DNA of 64,000 bases from Shimia abyssi (lineage in GTDB: Bacteria; Pseudomonadota; Alphaproteobacteria; Rhodobacterales; Rhodobacteraceae), in contig NZ_PYGJ01000004.1 in the NCBI RefSeq assembly GCF_003014475.1, positions 1 to 64,000 of the forward strand, given 5' to 3'. The position numbers and the translations under genes are program-made. A model generated the notes under the pieces. That model searched no databases, was not told the DNA's origin, and saw nothing but the letters and a program-made list of their open reading frames with translations. Position 1 is the stretch's first letter. The number at the start of each line of letters is the position of its first letter. Of the stretch, positions 56,207 through 64,000 are shown in pieces.

Positions 56207-56853
56207 GCACGATGCTGACAATCTGGGGCCGCAAAACCTCTTCGAACGTTCAGGCGCTGATGTGGTGCGTCGACGAACTTGGCCTGCCCTATCTGCGCCA
56301 CGACCTCGGCCACCGATTTGGCGGTCTGGACGACGCCGCGTTTCGTCGCCTCAACCCCAACGGCACCATTCCCGTGCTTCAGGACGGAGACGAACCACCT
56401 TTATGGGAAACCGGAGCAATCCTGCGCTATCTGGCCACCTGCTATGGCGACGAAGACTTCTGGCCATCCAAACCAATTGCGCGCGCGCATGTTGATCGAT
56501 GGGCAGAATGGGCCAAGATCAACGTTGCCATGCAATTCACCGTGCCAGTGTTCTGGCGCGTGGTGCGCACACCGCCCGTCCAACAGGACACCGCCGCCAT
56601 CACGGCCGCCGTCGAAAATCTGGAAACCAGACTCAGCATTGCCGCGCACCAGCTGACAATCCACCCTTACCTAGCCGGCACGCGCTTCACGCTTGCCGAC
56701 ATCCAGCTTGGGCACATTCTCTATCGCTATTTCGACATTTCCATTACACGGGCTGACCTCCCGGCTCTTCGGGAGTACTATGACCGCCTCACCCAACGCC
56801 CTGCATTTCGCGCCCACGTGATGATCGATTATGACGATCTTCGCGTTCCGTGA
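56203..56853 (+). CDS. Glutathione S-transferase family protein
   Basis: This 216-aa protein has the thioredoxin-like N-domain (WGRKTSSNVQALMWCVDELG, with the Ser/Asn pair typical of theta-like or beta GSTs), cis-Pro in GTIPVLQD, ETGAILRYL, and a helical C-domain with TLADIQLGHI. GTG 56203 is preferred: GGAG is 7 nt upstream and it overlaps the racemase stop by 4 bp. ATG 56212 is the alternative. Substrate unknown. Confidence 0.88.
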   Translation: MSTMLTIWGRKTSSNVQALMWCVDELGLPYLRHDLGHRFGGLDDAAFRRLNPNGTIPVLQDGDEPPLWETGAILRYLATCYGDEDFWPSKPIARAHVDRWAEWAKINVAMQFTVPVFWRVVRTPPVQQDTAAITAAVENLETRLSIAAHQLTIHPYLAGTRFTLADIQLGHILYRYFDISITRADLPALREYYDRLTQRPAFRAHVMIDYDDLRVP

Positions 56854-56937
56854 CACCCAACGAGAACAGCCCGTAAGGGATGGCGGAGCTGCCCATCTGC
56901 GTCACCCTGCATCAATGCCCCAATGCCGCAAAACCAC

Positions 56938-56981
56938 ACCGACGCAATACCGACAGAATACCGACGTAATACCTACGTTTC
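56938..56981. repeat. 11-bp tandem repeat, locus B (four units)
   Basis: The units are ACCGACGCAAT, ACCGACAGAAT, ACCGACGTAAT and a degenerate ACCTACGTTTC. This is the same unit and copy number as at 29596-29639. It lies 21 bp past the ribE stop, between convergent GST and ribE genes. Confidence 0.8.
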
Positions 56982-57002
56982 AATTTCGCACAAATGAGGG
57001 CC

Positions 57003-57593
57003 TTAACCATTCATCTCCGCCAGCCGCGCCACATAGCGCGCCAGCGTATCAATCTCGAGGTTTACCAGATCGCCTTCTTTCGCCTCACCCCACACAGTCA
57101 CACCCTTAGTATGCGGAATAATGTTCACCCCAAACGTGCACCCATCTACCTCGTTCACCGTCAGTGACGTGCCATTCAGCGCCACCGACCCCTTAGGTGC
57201 AATGAACTTTGCCAATGCTTCGGGTGCACGGAATGTAAACCGCGTGCTGTCACCCTCGTCCACCATCGAAACAATTTCGGCCACACCGTCAACATGCCCC
57301 GACACAATATGCCCGCCCAGCTCGTCGCCCACCTTAAGCGCACGCTCCAGGTTCACCTTGGTGCCCTCGGCCCATGAAGCCAGATTGGTCTTCGACACAG
57401 TTTCCGCTGATATTTCAACGTCGTACCAGTCGTCACCTAGCTCCACCACGGTCAGACAAATACCGTTACTGGCAATGGATGCACCCATGTCAATCGTGGC
57501 TGTGTCATAGCTCGTCCCGATCCGCGCACGCAAATCACCGCGCTTTTCCAATGCGCGCACTTCGCCGATGTCTGTGATGATGCCAGTAAACAC
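57003..57593 (-). CDS. ribE: Riboflavin synthase, alpha subunit
   Basis: This 196-aa enzyme dismutates two lumazine molecules to riboflavin. Two lumazine-binding halves are visible: FTGIITDIGEV with SIASNGICLTVV, and GGHIVSGHVDG with SVALNGTSLTVNEV. The start is GTG 57593 with AAAGGAG 7 nt upstream; this gives the conserved M-F-T-G-I-I N-terminus. It is about 2.6 kb from ribB and divergent from the capsule gene kpsS. Confidence 0.96.
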   Translation of the reverse strand: MFTGIITDIGEVRALEKRGDLRARIGTSYDTATIDMGASIASNGICLTVVELGDDWYDVEISAETVSKTNLASWAEGTKVNLERALKVGDELGGHIVSGHVDGVAEIVSMVDEGDSTRFTFRAPEALAKFIAPKGSVALNGTSLTVNEVDGCTFGVNIIPHTKGVTVWGEAKEGDLVNLEIDTLARYVARLAEMNG

Positions 57594-57741
57594 GAGGCCT
57601 CTCCTTTGTCTGAGAACGCCCAAGACCTACCGCTGCGCGTGCGCGCTGACAACCCGTCAGAATCTGGCAAATTGCGACCTTAATTCTGCCGCAACCTCAT
57701 TGTACTCTGCTTGGAAACAACCAGCATCGCATAACAGAACC

Positions 57742-59034
57742 ATGACACATTCCACAGGCAACAATCGGGTTTTCCTCTTCCTGCAAGGGCCACACGGGCC
57801 TTTTTTTGCAGGGCTTGCCCGTATGTTACGTCGCTCTGGCGCCACAATCTGGCGGGTTGGGTTCAATGCTGGGGACCGGGCATTCTGGCGTGATTCGTCC
57901 ACCTATATCCCCTACACGGATACCCCCAAGAACTGGCCTACAGCTTTCAAATCGCTGATGAAAACCAAGAGCGTGACTGATATCGTTCTCTACGGCGACA
58001 CACGCCCAATCCACTCCGAGGTAGTTGCAATTGCACGCGCTGCCGGTGTGCGCATCCACGTCTTCGAAGAGGGTTACCTGCGTCCCTATTGGGTCACCTA
58101 TGAACGCGGTGGGTCCAACGGGCACTCGCGCCTTATGAATATGACAATCCCGCAAATGGAGCGCGCACTCGAAGGTTCGGACATGGAAGCTCCTCTGCCG
58201 CCCGGACATTGGGGCGACATGCGCCAACACGTCTTTTACGGTGCGCTCTATCATTGGTTCGTGATGTTCGCGAACAAGGCTTACCGGAATTTCCAACCCC
58301 ACCGCGACCTTTCGGTCACGCGTGAATTTCAACTTTATATCAAGCGCTTGCTTCTTACACCTATTCAGATGGTTGAGCGCCGGATCGCAACGCGGCGCAT
58401 TCGCACAGGCGGTTTCCCCTATCATCTGGCTTTGCTGCAACTGGAACATGACAGCAGCTTTCAGAAACACTCTCCTTTTGACTCCATGGTCGATTTCCTC
58501 GATCTCGTCATCTCCCAATTTGCAAAGGGCGCCCCAAGCCACCACCATCTGGTGTTCAAAGCCCACCCCTTAGAGGATGGCCGTGTCGCCCTACGCAAAG
58601 AAATCAAACGCCTGTGCCAGATGCATGGCGTCGCGGACCGTGTGCATTATGTGCGTGGCGGCAAACTGGCCCAGCTTCTCAACGATGCGCGCACCGCCGT
58701 CGCGGTCAACTCGACCGCTGGTCAGCAGGTGCTATGGCGTGGCATCCCGCTGCGCGCCTTTGGCGACGCGGTTTATAACCAGCCGGAATTTGTCAGCACC
58801 CAGCCGCTGGCAGATTTCTTCTCGGGTGCAACGCGCCCCGACAACCAAGCTTACAAAATTTACCGCCGCTACCTTCTGGAAACCAGTCAGGTACCCGGCG
58901 GTTTTTACTCCGCAAAGGGTCGCCGTCAACTCATGCGACTCGTTGTCGATATGATGCTCTCACCCGAAGATCCTTACGAGGCGCTCCGGTCTGGCACAGC
59001 GGCACCAAGGCAACAGTTGCGTCTGGTGAACTGA
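57742..59034 (+). CDS. kpsS: KpsS-type capsular polysaccharide Kdo transferase
   Basis: This 430-aa protein of the capsule polysaccharide biosynthesis (Kps) family has FLQGPHGPFFAGLARML, GVRIHVFEEGYLRPYW (Glu-Glu-Gly block), FKAHPLEDGR (His-Pro) and NSTAGQQVLWRGIP. KpsS adds the first beta-Kdo to the phosphatidylglycerol anchor of group 2 capsules. ATG 57742 agrees with the family start. First gene of a three-gene capsule block; kpsMT/kpsE/kpsF are not in the window. Confidence 0.92.
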   Translation: MTHSTGNNRVFLFLQGPHGPFFAGLARMLRRSGATIWRVGFNAGDRAFWRDSSTYIPYTDTPKNWPTAFKSLMKTKSVTDIVLYGDTRPIHSEVVAIARAAGVRIHVFEEGYLRPYWVTYERGGSNGHSRLMNMTIPQMERALEGSDMEAPLPPGHWGDMRQHVFYGALYHWFVMFANKAYRNFQPHRDLSVTREFQLYIKRLLLTPIQMVERRIATRRIRTGGFPYHLALLQLEHDSSFQKHSPFDSMVDFLDLVISQFAKGAPSHHHLVFKAHPLEDGRVALRKEIKRLCQMHGVADRVHYVRGGKLAQLLNDARTAVAVNSTAGQQVLWRGIPLRAFGDAVYNQPEFVSTQPLADFFSGATRPDNQAYKIYRRYLLETSQVPGGFYSAKGRRQLMRLVVDMMLSPEDPYEALRSGTAAPRQQLRLVN

Positions 59035-59130
59035 CCGACACAAGGTCTAGCGCTGGATTTTTGGTTCGGATTCCGGTAACTTGTCGGAAAAAATTGAGGC
59101 AGAATAATAATAGGTCGAGGAGACCGAGCA

Positions 59131-60267
59131 GTGAAACCCTTTCAAAAACGATGGGCGAAGTGCGCCGTCACAGTGGCTCTTATTGCCGCCGTGTCATCGT
59201 GCAGCCTGATTCCCCGCCCCGGCCCGAACAAACGTGAAATCTTTGCCGGATCCGTGCAACGCGAAGGCGACGCATTTATCGTGGCCGTCAACGACCGCGT
59301 CACACGCGCAACCGCTGTAGTGCCCGCATTGGGCTTTTCCGATGGCTTTCAAAACGCCGGCACGCTTGGCTCAGATACGATCCGCCCGGGTGACATTCTT
59401 GCGCTGACCATCTGGGAAAACGTCGATAAACCGCTTCTTGGCCCCGAAGGTCAGGTTGCCGCCGTCCTCGAAGAAGTTCAGGTTGACGGCGCCGGGTTCA
59501 TATTTGTGCCTTACGCTGGTCGCATCCGCGCCGCTGGCAACACCCCCGAAAGCATCCGCCGCATAATCTCGGCCAAACTGGAAGAGCAGACACCCGACCC
59601 CCAAGTCGAAGTGCGCCGCGCTGCCGGGGATGGATCAACCGTGTCCCTTATCGGCTCTGTTGGAGCACAGGGCGTCTACCCCATCGAACGCCCAACTCGC
59701 ACGTTATCGACTATGTTGGCCAATGCAGGTGGTGTCACCATCGTACCTGAAATTGCGCAAATCACAGTTCTGCGTGGCGAAACATCCGGCAAAATCTGGT
59801 TTCAGGACCTCTATGAAAACCCGCAGCTCGACATCGCGCTGCGCGGTGGCGACCGTATTCTTGTAGAAGAAGACACGCGCGCCTTTACCGCGCTGGGGGC
59901 AACCGGCACCCAAAGCCGTATCAACTTCACAACTAAGGATCTGTCCGCGATTGAGGCGATTGCTCAGGTCGGCGGTCTCTCGGCTACGACCGGGGATCCC
60001 ACTGGTGTCTTTATCTTCCGTAATGAAGCGGATGTGATCTCGAACCAAGTTCTGGGCCGCTCCGACCTTCAGGGCGCGCAGCGTATGGTCTATGTGCTTG
60101 ATCTCACCGAACCAAACGGCCTGTTCATGGCACGCGACTTTGTGGTTCGCGACGGTGACACGCTTTACGTGACCGAAGCGCCTATCACCACTTGGGACAA
60201 GACAATTTCCGCCATCACCGGCACGCTCACATCGGCCGACACATTGTCGAGCCTTGGCGCGCTCTAA
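59131..60267 (+). CDS. Outer-membrane polysaccharide export (OPX) lipoprotein, Wza/KpsD-like
   Basis: This 378-aa lipoprotein has a signal peptide ending VSSC, with Cys24 lipidated. It has a polysaccharide export (PES) domain (IRPGDILALTIWENVD, VDGAGFIFVPYAGRIRAAG) and two SLBB domains (VSLIGSVGAQGVYPI and a later one). It should form the outer-membrane exit of the capsule. GTG 59131 has GAGGAG 8 nt upstream. A textbook terminator lies 23 bp past its stop, inside the start of kpsC. Confidence 0.9.
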   Translation: MKPFQKRWAKCAVTVALIAAVSSCSLIPRPGPNKREIFAGSVQREGDAFIVAVNDRVTRATAVVPALGFSDGFQNAGTLGSDTIRPGDILALTIWENVDKPLLGPEGQVAAVLEEVQVDGAGFIFVPYAGRIRAAGNTPESIRRIISAKLEEQTPDPQVEVRRAAGDGSTVSLIGSVGAQGVYPIERPTRTLSTMLANAGGVTIVPEIAQITVLRGETSGKIWFQDLYENPQLDIALRGGDRILVEEDTRAFTALGATGTQSRINFTTKDLSAIEAIAQVGGLSATTGDPTGVFIFRNEADVISNQVLGRSDLQGAQRMVYVLDLTEPNGLFMARDFVVRDGDTLYVTEAPITTWDKTISAITGTLTSADTLSSLGAL

Positions 60268-60268
60268 C

Positions 60269-62269
60269 GTGACAGGCACTACGCCAATCAAGGCCGCCGG
60301 GACATCATCCTCCCGGCGGCTTTTTGCATTCAATGGTGGGTTTTATACACAACACCGCCTGCGCCGCATTCTGCACCTCGCAGGATACGATCTTCGTCTT
60401 GGTTGGCCCAAACCTGATGACCAGATTGCGATCTGGGGGCAAAGCCCGACATCCGGGCGCGGTCACATCGTCGCCGCCAAAACTGGTGCCAGCCCGCTGT
60501 TTTTTGAAGACGCTTTTCTGCGTTCCGTCCGACCGGCCCGCGTGTCCAAAGAACCACCAATCGGCCTGTTCATCGACAACCAATGCCCCCACTTTGACCC
60601 GTCAAAACCCAGCGATCTCGAAACCCTTTTGGCCACGCATCCGCTGGATGACAGCGCCCTGCTGAACCGCGCCCGTGCCGCCGTTGCGCGCCTACGCGAA
60701 GCACATCTGACAAAATATTCCGGCGTTGATCCAACACTGCCCGCACCCGCTCCCGGCTATGTTCTGGTCATTGACCAAACGCGCGGTGATGCATCCGTTA
60801 CGGCAAGCGGGGCAAATGACGCCCGGTTTCGCGAAATGCTGGTCATGGCTCAGGAAGAGCACCCCGGCTGCCCGGTCATTATCAAGACCCACCCCGAAAC
60901 CGCCCAAGGCCAGCGATTGGGCTATTATGGTCCAGAAGATGCCAATCACCGCGTCACCCTCTGCACCGACCCAATCAGCCCGTGGACGCTGTTCGAAGGG
61001 GCTGTGGGGGTCTATACCGTGTCCTCGCAAATGGGGTTCGAGGCAATATTTGCCGGGCACAAACCCCGCATCTTTGGCAAACCGTTTTACGCGGGCTGGG
61101 GTCTGACGGCCGACGAAGACCCCGTTCCACGCCGCCAACGTATCCTGACTCGTGCACAGCTTTTTGCGGCGGCCATGATCCTTTATCCTGTATGGTACGA
61201 CCCCTGTCGCGATCAACTCTGTTCGCTCGAAGACGCCATCGACCAATTCGAAGCACAAACCCGAACATGGCGCGAAGATCAATTTGGCTGGAACGCCCAT
61301 GGAATGCGCCTGTGGAAACGCAAACCACTGCAAAAGGTTTTTGGCAGCGTCAAACCGATGGTGTTTGACAAACCCACATCTGACCGTCCGGCAATGGTCT
61401 GGGCCAGCAAAAATGGCCCAGAAGGCGCCACGCGAGTCGAAGACGGTTTCTTGCGATCACGCGGCTTGGGCGCCGAGTTGGTCCCGCCCCTGTCGCTGGT
61501 CTGCGATGACCTTGGCATTTACTACGATCCGTCCCGCGAAAGCCGTCTTGAGCATCTGATCGCGCAGCGTGCCGACCTACGCCTCGATCAACACCACCGC
61601 GCCGAAGACCTCGTGGCGCGCCTGCGCAAACTCGGCCTTAGTAAATATAACCTTGGAGGCGCGCTGCCAGACCTGCCCGAAGGCCGAAAAATCCTCGTGC
61701 CCGGTCAGGTCGAGGATGACGCCTCGATCCTTGCTGGCACCGACGCATTACGCACCAATCGCGCGCTGCTCGAAGCCGCACGGCGCGCCAATCCCACTGC
61801 CCGCGTGCTTTATAAACCTCACCCCGATGTTGAGGCCGGCCTGCGGCAAGGGCACATACCCGATGCCGAAGATTTTGCCGATATGGTCCTTGATCACGCG
61901 GACATGGCGCAACTGCTGGAACAGGTGGACGAGGTTTGGACCATGACCTCCCTCACGGGCTTTGAGGCGCTGCTGCGCGGTGTCAAAGTCGTCACCTTGG
62001 GCACACCATTCTATGCGGGCTGGGGGCTGACCGATGACCGTGGCACGATCCCTCAACGTCGCAACGCGCAACCAGACCTCGCCGGGTTGGTACACGCGAC
62101 GCTGATAGACTATCCTCGTTACTTCGATCCCGTCAGCGGTCTTCCCTGCCCGGTCGAAACCGCCATAGAACGCCTCGCTACCGGCGACATTCCCCATCCG
62201 GGCGCATTCAATAGATTGCTTTCAAAGCTACAAGGGCGATTTGCCAGCTACCAGTCTCTGTGGCGCTAA
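60269..62269 (+). CDS. kpsC: KpsC-type dual beta-Kdo transferase for capsule anchor
   Basis: This protein of about 666 aa contains two Kps domains in tandem (first half FEDAFLRSVRP, KTHPETAQG, FYAGWGLT; second half VEDGFLRSRGLG, YKPHPDVEAG, FYAGWGLTDDRGTIP), as in KpsC, which extends the poly-Kdo linker of group 2 capsules. The start is uncertain: GTG 60269 (one base after the OPX stop) or TTG 60254; neither has a clear SD, and no ATG/GTG/TTG follows before the conserved region. A strong terminator-like hairpin lies within codons 6-19. Confidence 0.88.
   Translation: MTGTTPIKAAGTSSSRRLFAFNGGFYTQHRLRRILHLAGYDLRLGWPKPDDQIAIWGQSPTSGRGHIVAAKTGASPLFFEDAFLRSVRPARVSKEPPIGLFIDNQCPHFDPSKPSDLETLLATHPLDDSALLNRARAAVARLREAHLTKYSGVDPTLPAPAPGYVLVIDQTRGDASVTASGANDARFREMLVMAQEEHPGCPVIIKTHPETAQGQRLGYYGPEDANHRVTLCTDPISPWTLFEGAVGVYTVSSQMGFEAIFAGHKPRIFGKPFYAGWGLTADEDPVPRRQRILTRAQLFAAAMILYPVWYDPCRDQLCSLEDAIDQFEAQTRTWREDQFGWNAHGMRLWKRKPLQKVFGSVKPMVFDKPTSDRPAMVWASKNGPEGATRVEDGFLRSRGLGAELVPPLSLVCDDLGIYYDPSRESRLEHLIAQRADLRLDQHHRAEDLVARLRKLGLSKYNLGGALPDLPEGRKILVPGQVEDDASILAGTDALRTNRALLEAARRANPTARVLYKPHPDVEAGLRQGHIPDAEDFADMVLDHADMAQLLEQVDEVWTMTSLTGFEALLRGVKVVTLGTPFYAGWGLTDDRGTIPQRRNAQPDLAGLVHATLIDYPRYFDPVSGLPCPVETAIERLATGDIPHPGAFNRLLSKLQGRFASYQSLWR
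60290..60325 (+). terminator. Intrinsic terminator inside the 5' end of kpsC
   Basis: Nine perfect GC pairs (60293-60301 with 60312-60320), extended to 12 by G-U and A-U pairs, with a 10-nt loop and a TTTTT tract (60321-60325). It is placed as expected for the OPX gene, yet lies within the kpsC reading frame. This suggests attenuation or low read-through to kpsC. Confidence 0.8.
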
Positions 62270-62275
62270 TTCGCA

Positions 62276-63373
62276 CTAATGCGGCTCAAGCCGGTGCCAC
62301 ACTGTCATAACATCGGCGCCCACAACCCGCTGAGATTGCAGCTCAAATCGCGGTGCTGCGCTCAAACGCTCGACCCCCAACGCACCAATCGCCGGGTGCC
62401 CTTCGGCCCCAAGCACCATGCCCGCCGAAAACGTGAGCAACTCGTCCACGAGATCCGCTCCCAAAAGCGACGCCGCCAATGCGCCACCGCCTTCGCAAAA
62501 CACCCGCGTGATCCCCTTTTGCCCAAGCGCATTCAACACAGCCACAGGCGACACATGCGCGCCATCCAGGTTACACGGCAAAAGCTCGGCACCGATATCG
62601 CGCCACGTGCGCAACAAGGTTGAGTCCGCATCGGGCCCGTGTGCCACCCATACCGGAATATCTTTGGCAGTACGGGCAAGATTGCTCATCAGTGGCATAT
62701 CCAGCCTCCGCGATACCACCACGCGCACCGGCTGATGCGCCACACCCAGTCCGCGTACTGTCAAAGACGGATCATCAGCGCGGGCTGTTCCACCTCCGAC
62801 CATGACCGCGTCATGGCGCATGCGCATCGCATGCACTTCCCGCCTTGCCTCCGGGCCAGTGATCCACTGGCTTTCCCCCGTTGCCGTTGCAATCCGCCCA
62901 TCCAGACTGGACGCCAGTTTGAGCGTCAGAAAAGGCCGCCCTAGATCGGTTTTCAGAAAAAAACCCTGCAAATCGCGCGCCGCTTCATCGGCCAACACGC
63001 CCGTGGTGACGTCGATACCCGCGTCCCGCAACATCGCCAGTCCACGCCCGGACACTCGCGCATCGCTGTCTTCGACGGCAACAACAACCCGCGCAACCTT
63101 GGCCGCAATCAATGCCTCCGCACAGGGTGGCGTTTGCCCGTGATGCGCACAGGGCTCCAGCGTGACATAAGCCGTGGCCCCTGCCGCTGCGGCGCCCGCT
63201 TGCGCCAAGGCAACAGGTTCCGCATGGGGTCGCCCGCCCGGCTGTGTCCAACCGCGGCCAACTATCCGTTCATCCTTGACGATCACACACCCTACCGCCG
63301 GGTTGGGCCAGCAACGCCCCATCCCTCGCCGCCCAAGTTCTAGGGCAAGCGCCATATACCGATTGTCAGACAG
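62276..63373 (-). CDS. ribD: RibD, bifunctional pyrimidine deaminase/reductase
   Basis: This two-domain enzyme of about 365 aa has the deaminase zinc motif PHAEPVAL and PCAHHGQTPPC, then the reductase domain (LASSLDGRIATATGESQWIT, VFCEGGGALAASLL). The first ATG is at 63355, but family homology (D-x-x-Y-M-A-x-A-L) begins upstream. The only start-like codon between there and the in-frame nrdR stop is CTG 63373, which has GAGGA 7 nt upstream. I therefore extend the gene to CTG 63373; with ATG 63355 it would be 359 aa. It follows nrdR, the usual order. Confidence 0.85.
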   Translation of the reverse strand: MSDNRYMALALELGRRGMGRCWPNPAVGCVIVKDERIVGRGWTQPGGRPHAEPVALAQAGAAAAGATAYVTLEPCAHHGQTPPCAEALIAAKVARVVVAVEDSDARVSGRGLAMLRDAGIDVTTGVLADEAARDLQGFFLKTDLGRPFLTLKLASSLDGRIATATGESQWITGPEARREVHAMRMRHDAVMVGGGTARADDPSLTVRGLGVAHQPVRVVVSRRLDMPLMSNLARTAKDIPVWVAHGPDADSTLLRTWRDIGAELLPCNLDGAHVSPVAVLNALGQKGITRVFCEGGGALAASLLGADLVDELLTFSAGMVLGAEGHPAIGALGVERLSAAPRFELQSQRVVGADVMTVWHRLEPH

Positions 63374-63376
63374 GGG

Positions 63377-63844
63377 TCAGTCCTCTGAAGGTTGGTCAGG
63401 TCGTAGTTCACTAACGAACTTATCAAAATCATCCGCCGCCTGAAAGTTCTTGTAGACGCTGGCAAATCGCACATAGGCCACGGTATCAATCCGTGCCAAG
63501 GCTTCCATAACGATTTCGCCTATCGTCGGAGACTGAATATCTGTCTCGCCCATGCTTTCCAGGCGTCGCACGATACCAGATATCATCTGGTCGATCCGGT
63601 CCGGTTCGACGGGGCGTTTCTGCATGGAAATCCGGATGGACCGTTCCAGTTTATCCCGGTCAAAGTCCTCGCGCCGTCCATTGGATTTGACAACCACCAG
63701 ATCGCGCAGTTGCACGCGTTCATATGTCGTAAATCTTCCACCGCACGCCGGACAAAACCGCCGCCGTCTGATCGAAACATGATCCTCTGCTGGTCGTGAA
63801 TCCTTGACCTGAGTGTCTATATTTCCGCAAAATGGGCAGCGCAT
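63377..63844 (-). CDS. nrdR: NrdR, ribonucleotide reductase repressor
   Basis: This 155-aa protein has an N-terminal zinc ribbon with C3, C6, C31 and C34, followed by an ATP-cone domain ([21 protein letters not shown]). It represses nrd genes in response to ATP/dATP. ATG 63844 has AGGGG about 9 nt upstream; the open frame continues further but without homology. Its stop is in frame with ribD, which starts within the next few codons. Confidence 0.96.
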   Translation of the reverse strand: MRCPFCGNIDTQVKDSRPAEDHVSIRRRRFCPACGGRFTTYERVQLRDLVVVKSNGRREDFDRDKLERSIRISMQKRPVEPDRIDQMISGIVRRLESMGETDIQSPTIGEIVMEALARIDTVAYVRFASVYKNFQAADDFDKFVSELRPDQPSED

Positions 63845-63885
63845 AGGCTTTTCCCCTGTCCGATAATTCGTCTTTTCGCCACGCA

Positions 63886-63899
63886 TGGGGGTTTGCCCC
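63886..63899. repeat. GC-rich hairpin upstream of nrdR
   Basis: GGGGG-TTTG-CCCCC pairs into a short stem, resembling only the first part of the 48-bp 3'-end element. It lies 42 bp before the nrdR start on the minus strand, so it would be in the nrdR leader if transcription starts upstream. Confidence 0.35.
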
Positions 63900-64000
63900 C
63901 ACTTATCTACAGATACTATAGGACAGCATCTACCCTTTGGGTAGAGGGCAAATGCAACCGCAACATAAGCCACAGGCAAAAGGTTTAAATCTGCGCAAAA

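Overview
The window looks like a chromosomal core segment of an alphaproteobacterium of the family Rhodobacteraceae, probably a marine roseobacter-group organism. The evidence is the moderately high G+C, the gene content and order (nrdR/rib cluster, tol-pal next to ftsH and tilS, ruvCAB-ybgC-tolQ, fhs-chorismate mutase-folD), small Rhodobacteraceae-type proteins (a DUF6324-like protein, a DUF1127 protein), a tRNA-His of the alphaproteobacterial type (A73, no encoded G-1) and SOS operators of the GTTC-N7-GTTC type. I see no prophage, transposon, CRISPR array, rRNA or replication origin.

Layout: 0.3-11 kb holds tRNA-His, a GNAT acetyltransferase, a TetA-like MFS pump, an alcohol dehydrogenase next to an enolase-superfamily sugar-acid enzyme, a DCC/DUF4166 pair, a two-cysteine ArsR regulator abutting the Lhr-type helicase/PdeM nuclease pair, a membrane LytTR regulator and a thioesterase. 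11-14 kb is a minus-strand one-carbon/aromatic operon (fhs, chorismate mutase, folD). 14-17.6 kb has a frameshifted cNMP-binding membrane protein, a MOSC protein, tam, and a Xre/RES toxin-antitoxin pair. 17.6-26.5 kb is the minus-strand ybgC / tolQRAB-pal-cpoB-tilS / ftsH envelope block. 26.5-32 kb has a phosphatase, a CDGSH/glutamate-synthase-like fusion and ruvCAB. 32-40 kb has a DUF1127 gene with structured 3' region, prmA, three membrane transporters and priA. 40-50.7 kb holds fsa, FKBP, a HAD/hydrolase/dehydratase operon, pcaD, mmcB, a guanylate/adenylate cyclase, an ArsR-AHSA1 pair and an iodotyrosine-deiodinase-like flavoprotein. 50.7-64 kb is the riboflavin region (nusB, ribH, ribB, ribE, ribD, nrdR), split by an ester-cyclase/proline-racemase/GST group and by an oppositely oriented capsule block (kpsS, polysaccharide export lipoprotein, kpsC).

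Functionally the region is mostly housekeeping: envelope integrity (tol-pal, ftsH, capsule), recombination and repair (ruvCAB, priA, lhr/pdeM, mmcB), folate C1 and flavin biosynthesis. The more unusual signals are regulatory or sequence-level. Two SOS boxes sit at mmcB and at the start codon of pdeM. A ribD start appears to be CTG. A terminator-like hairpin lies inside the start of kpsC, and another hairpin buries the chorismate mutase ribosome site. Two genes are broken by one base in homopolymers. Two small repeat families recur between genes, a 48-bp 3'-end element and an 11-bp tandem repeat. No wholly new multi-gene system stood out.
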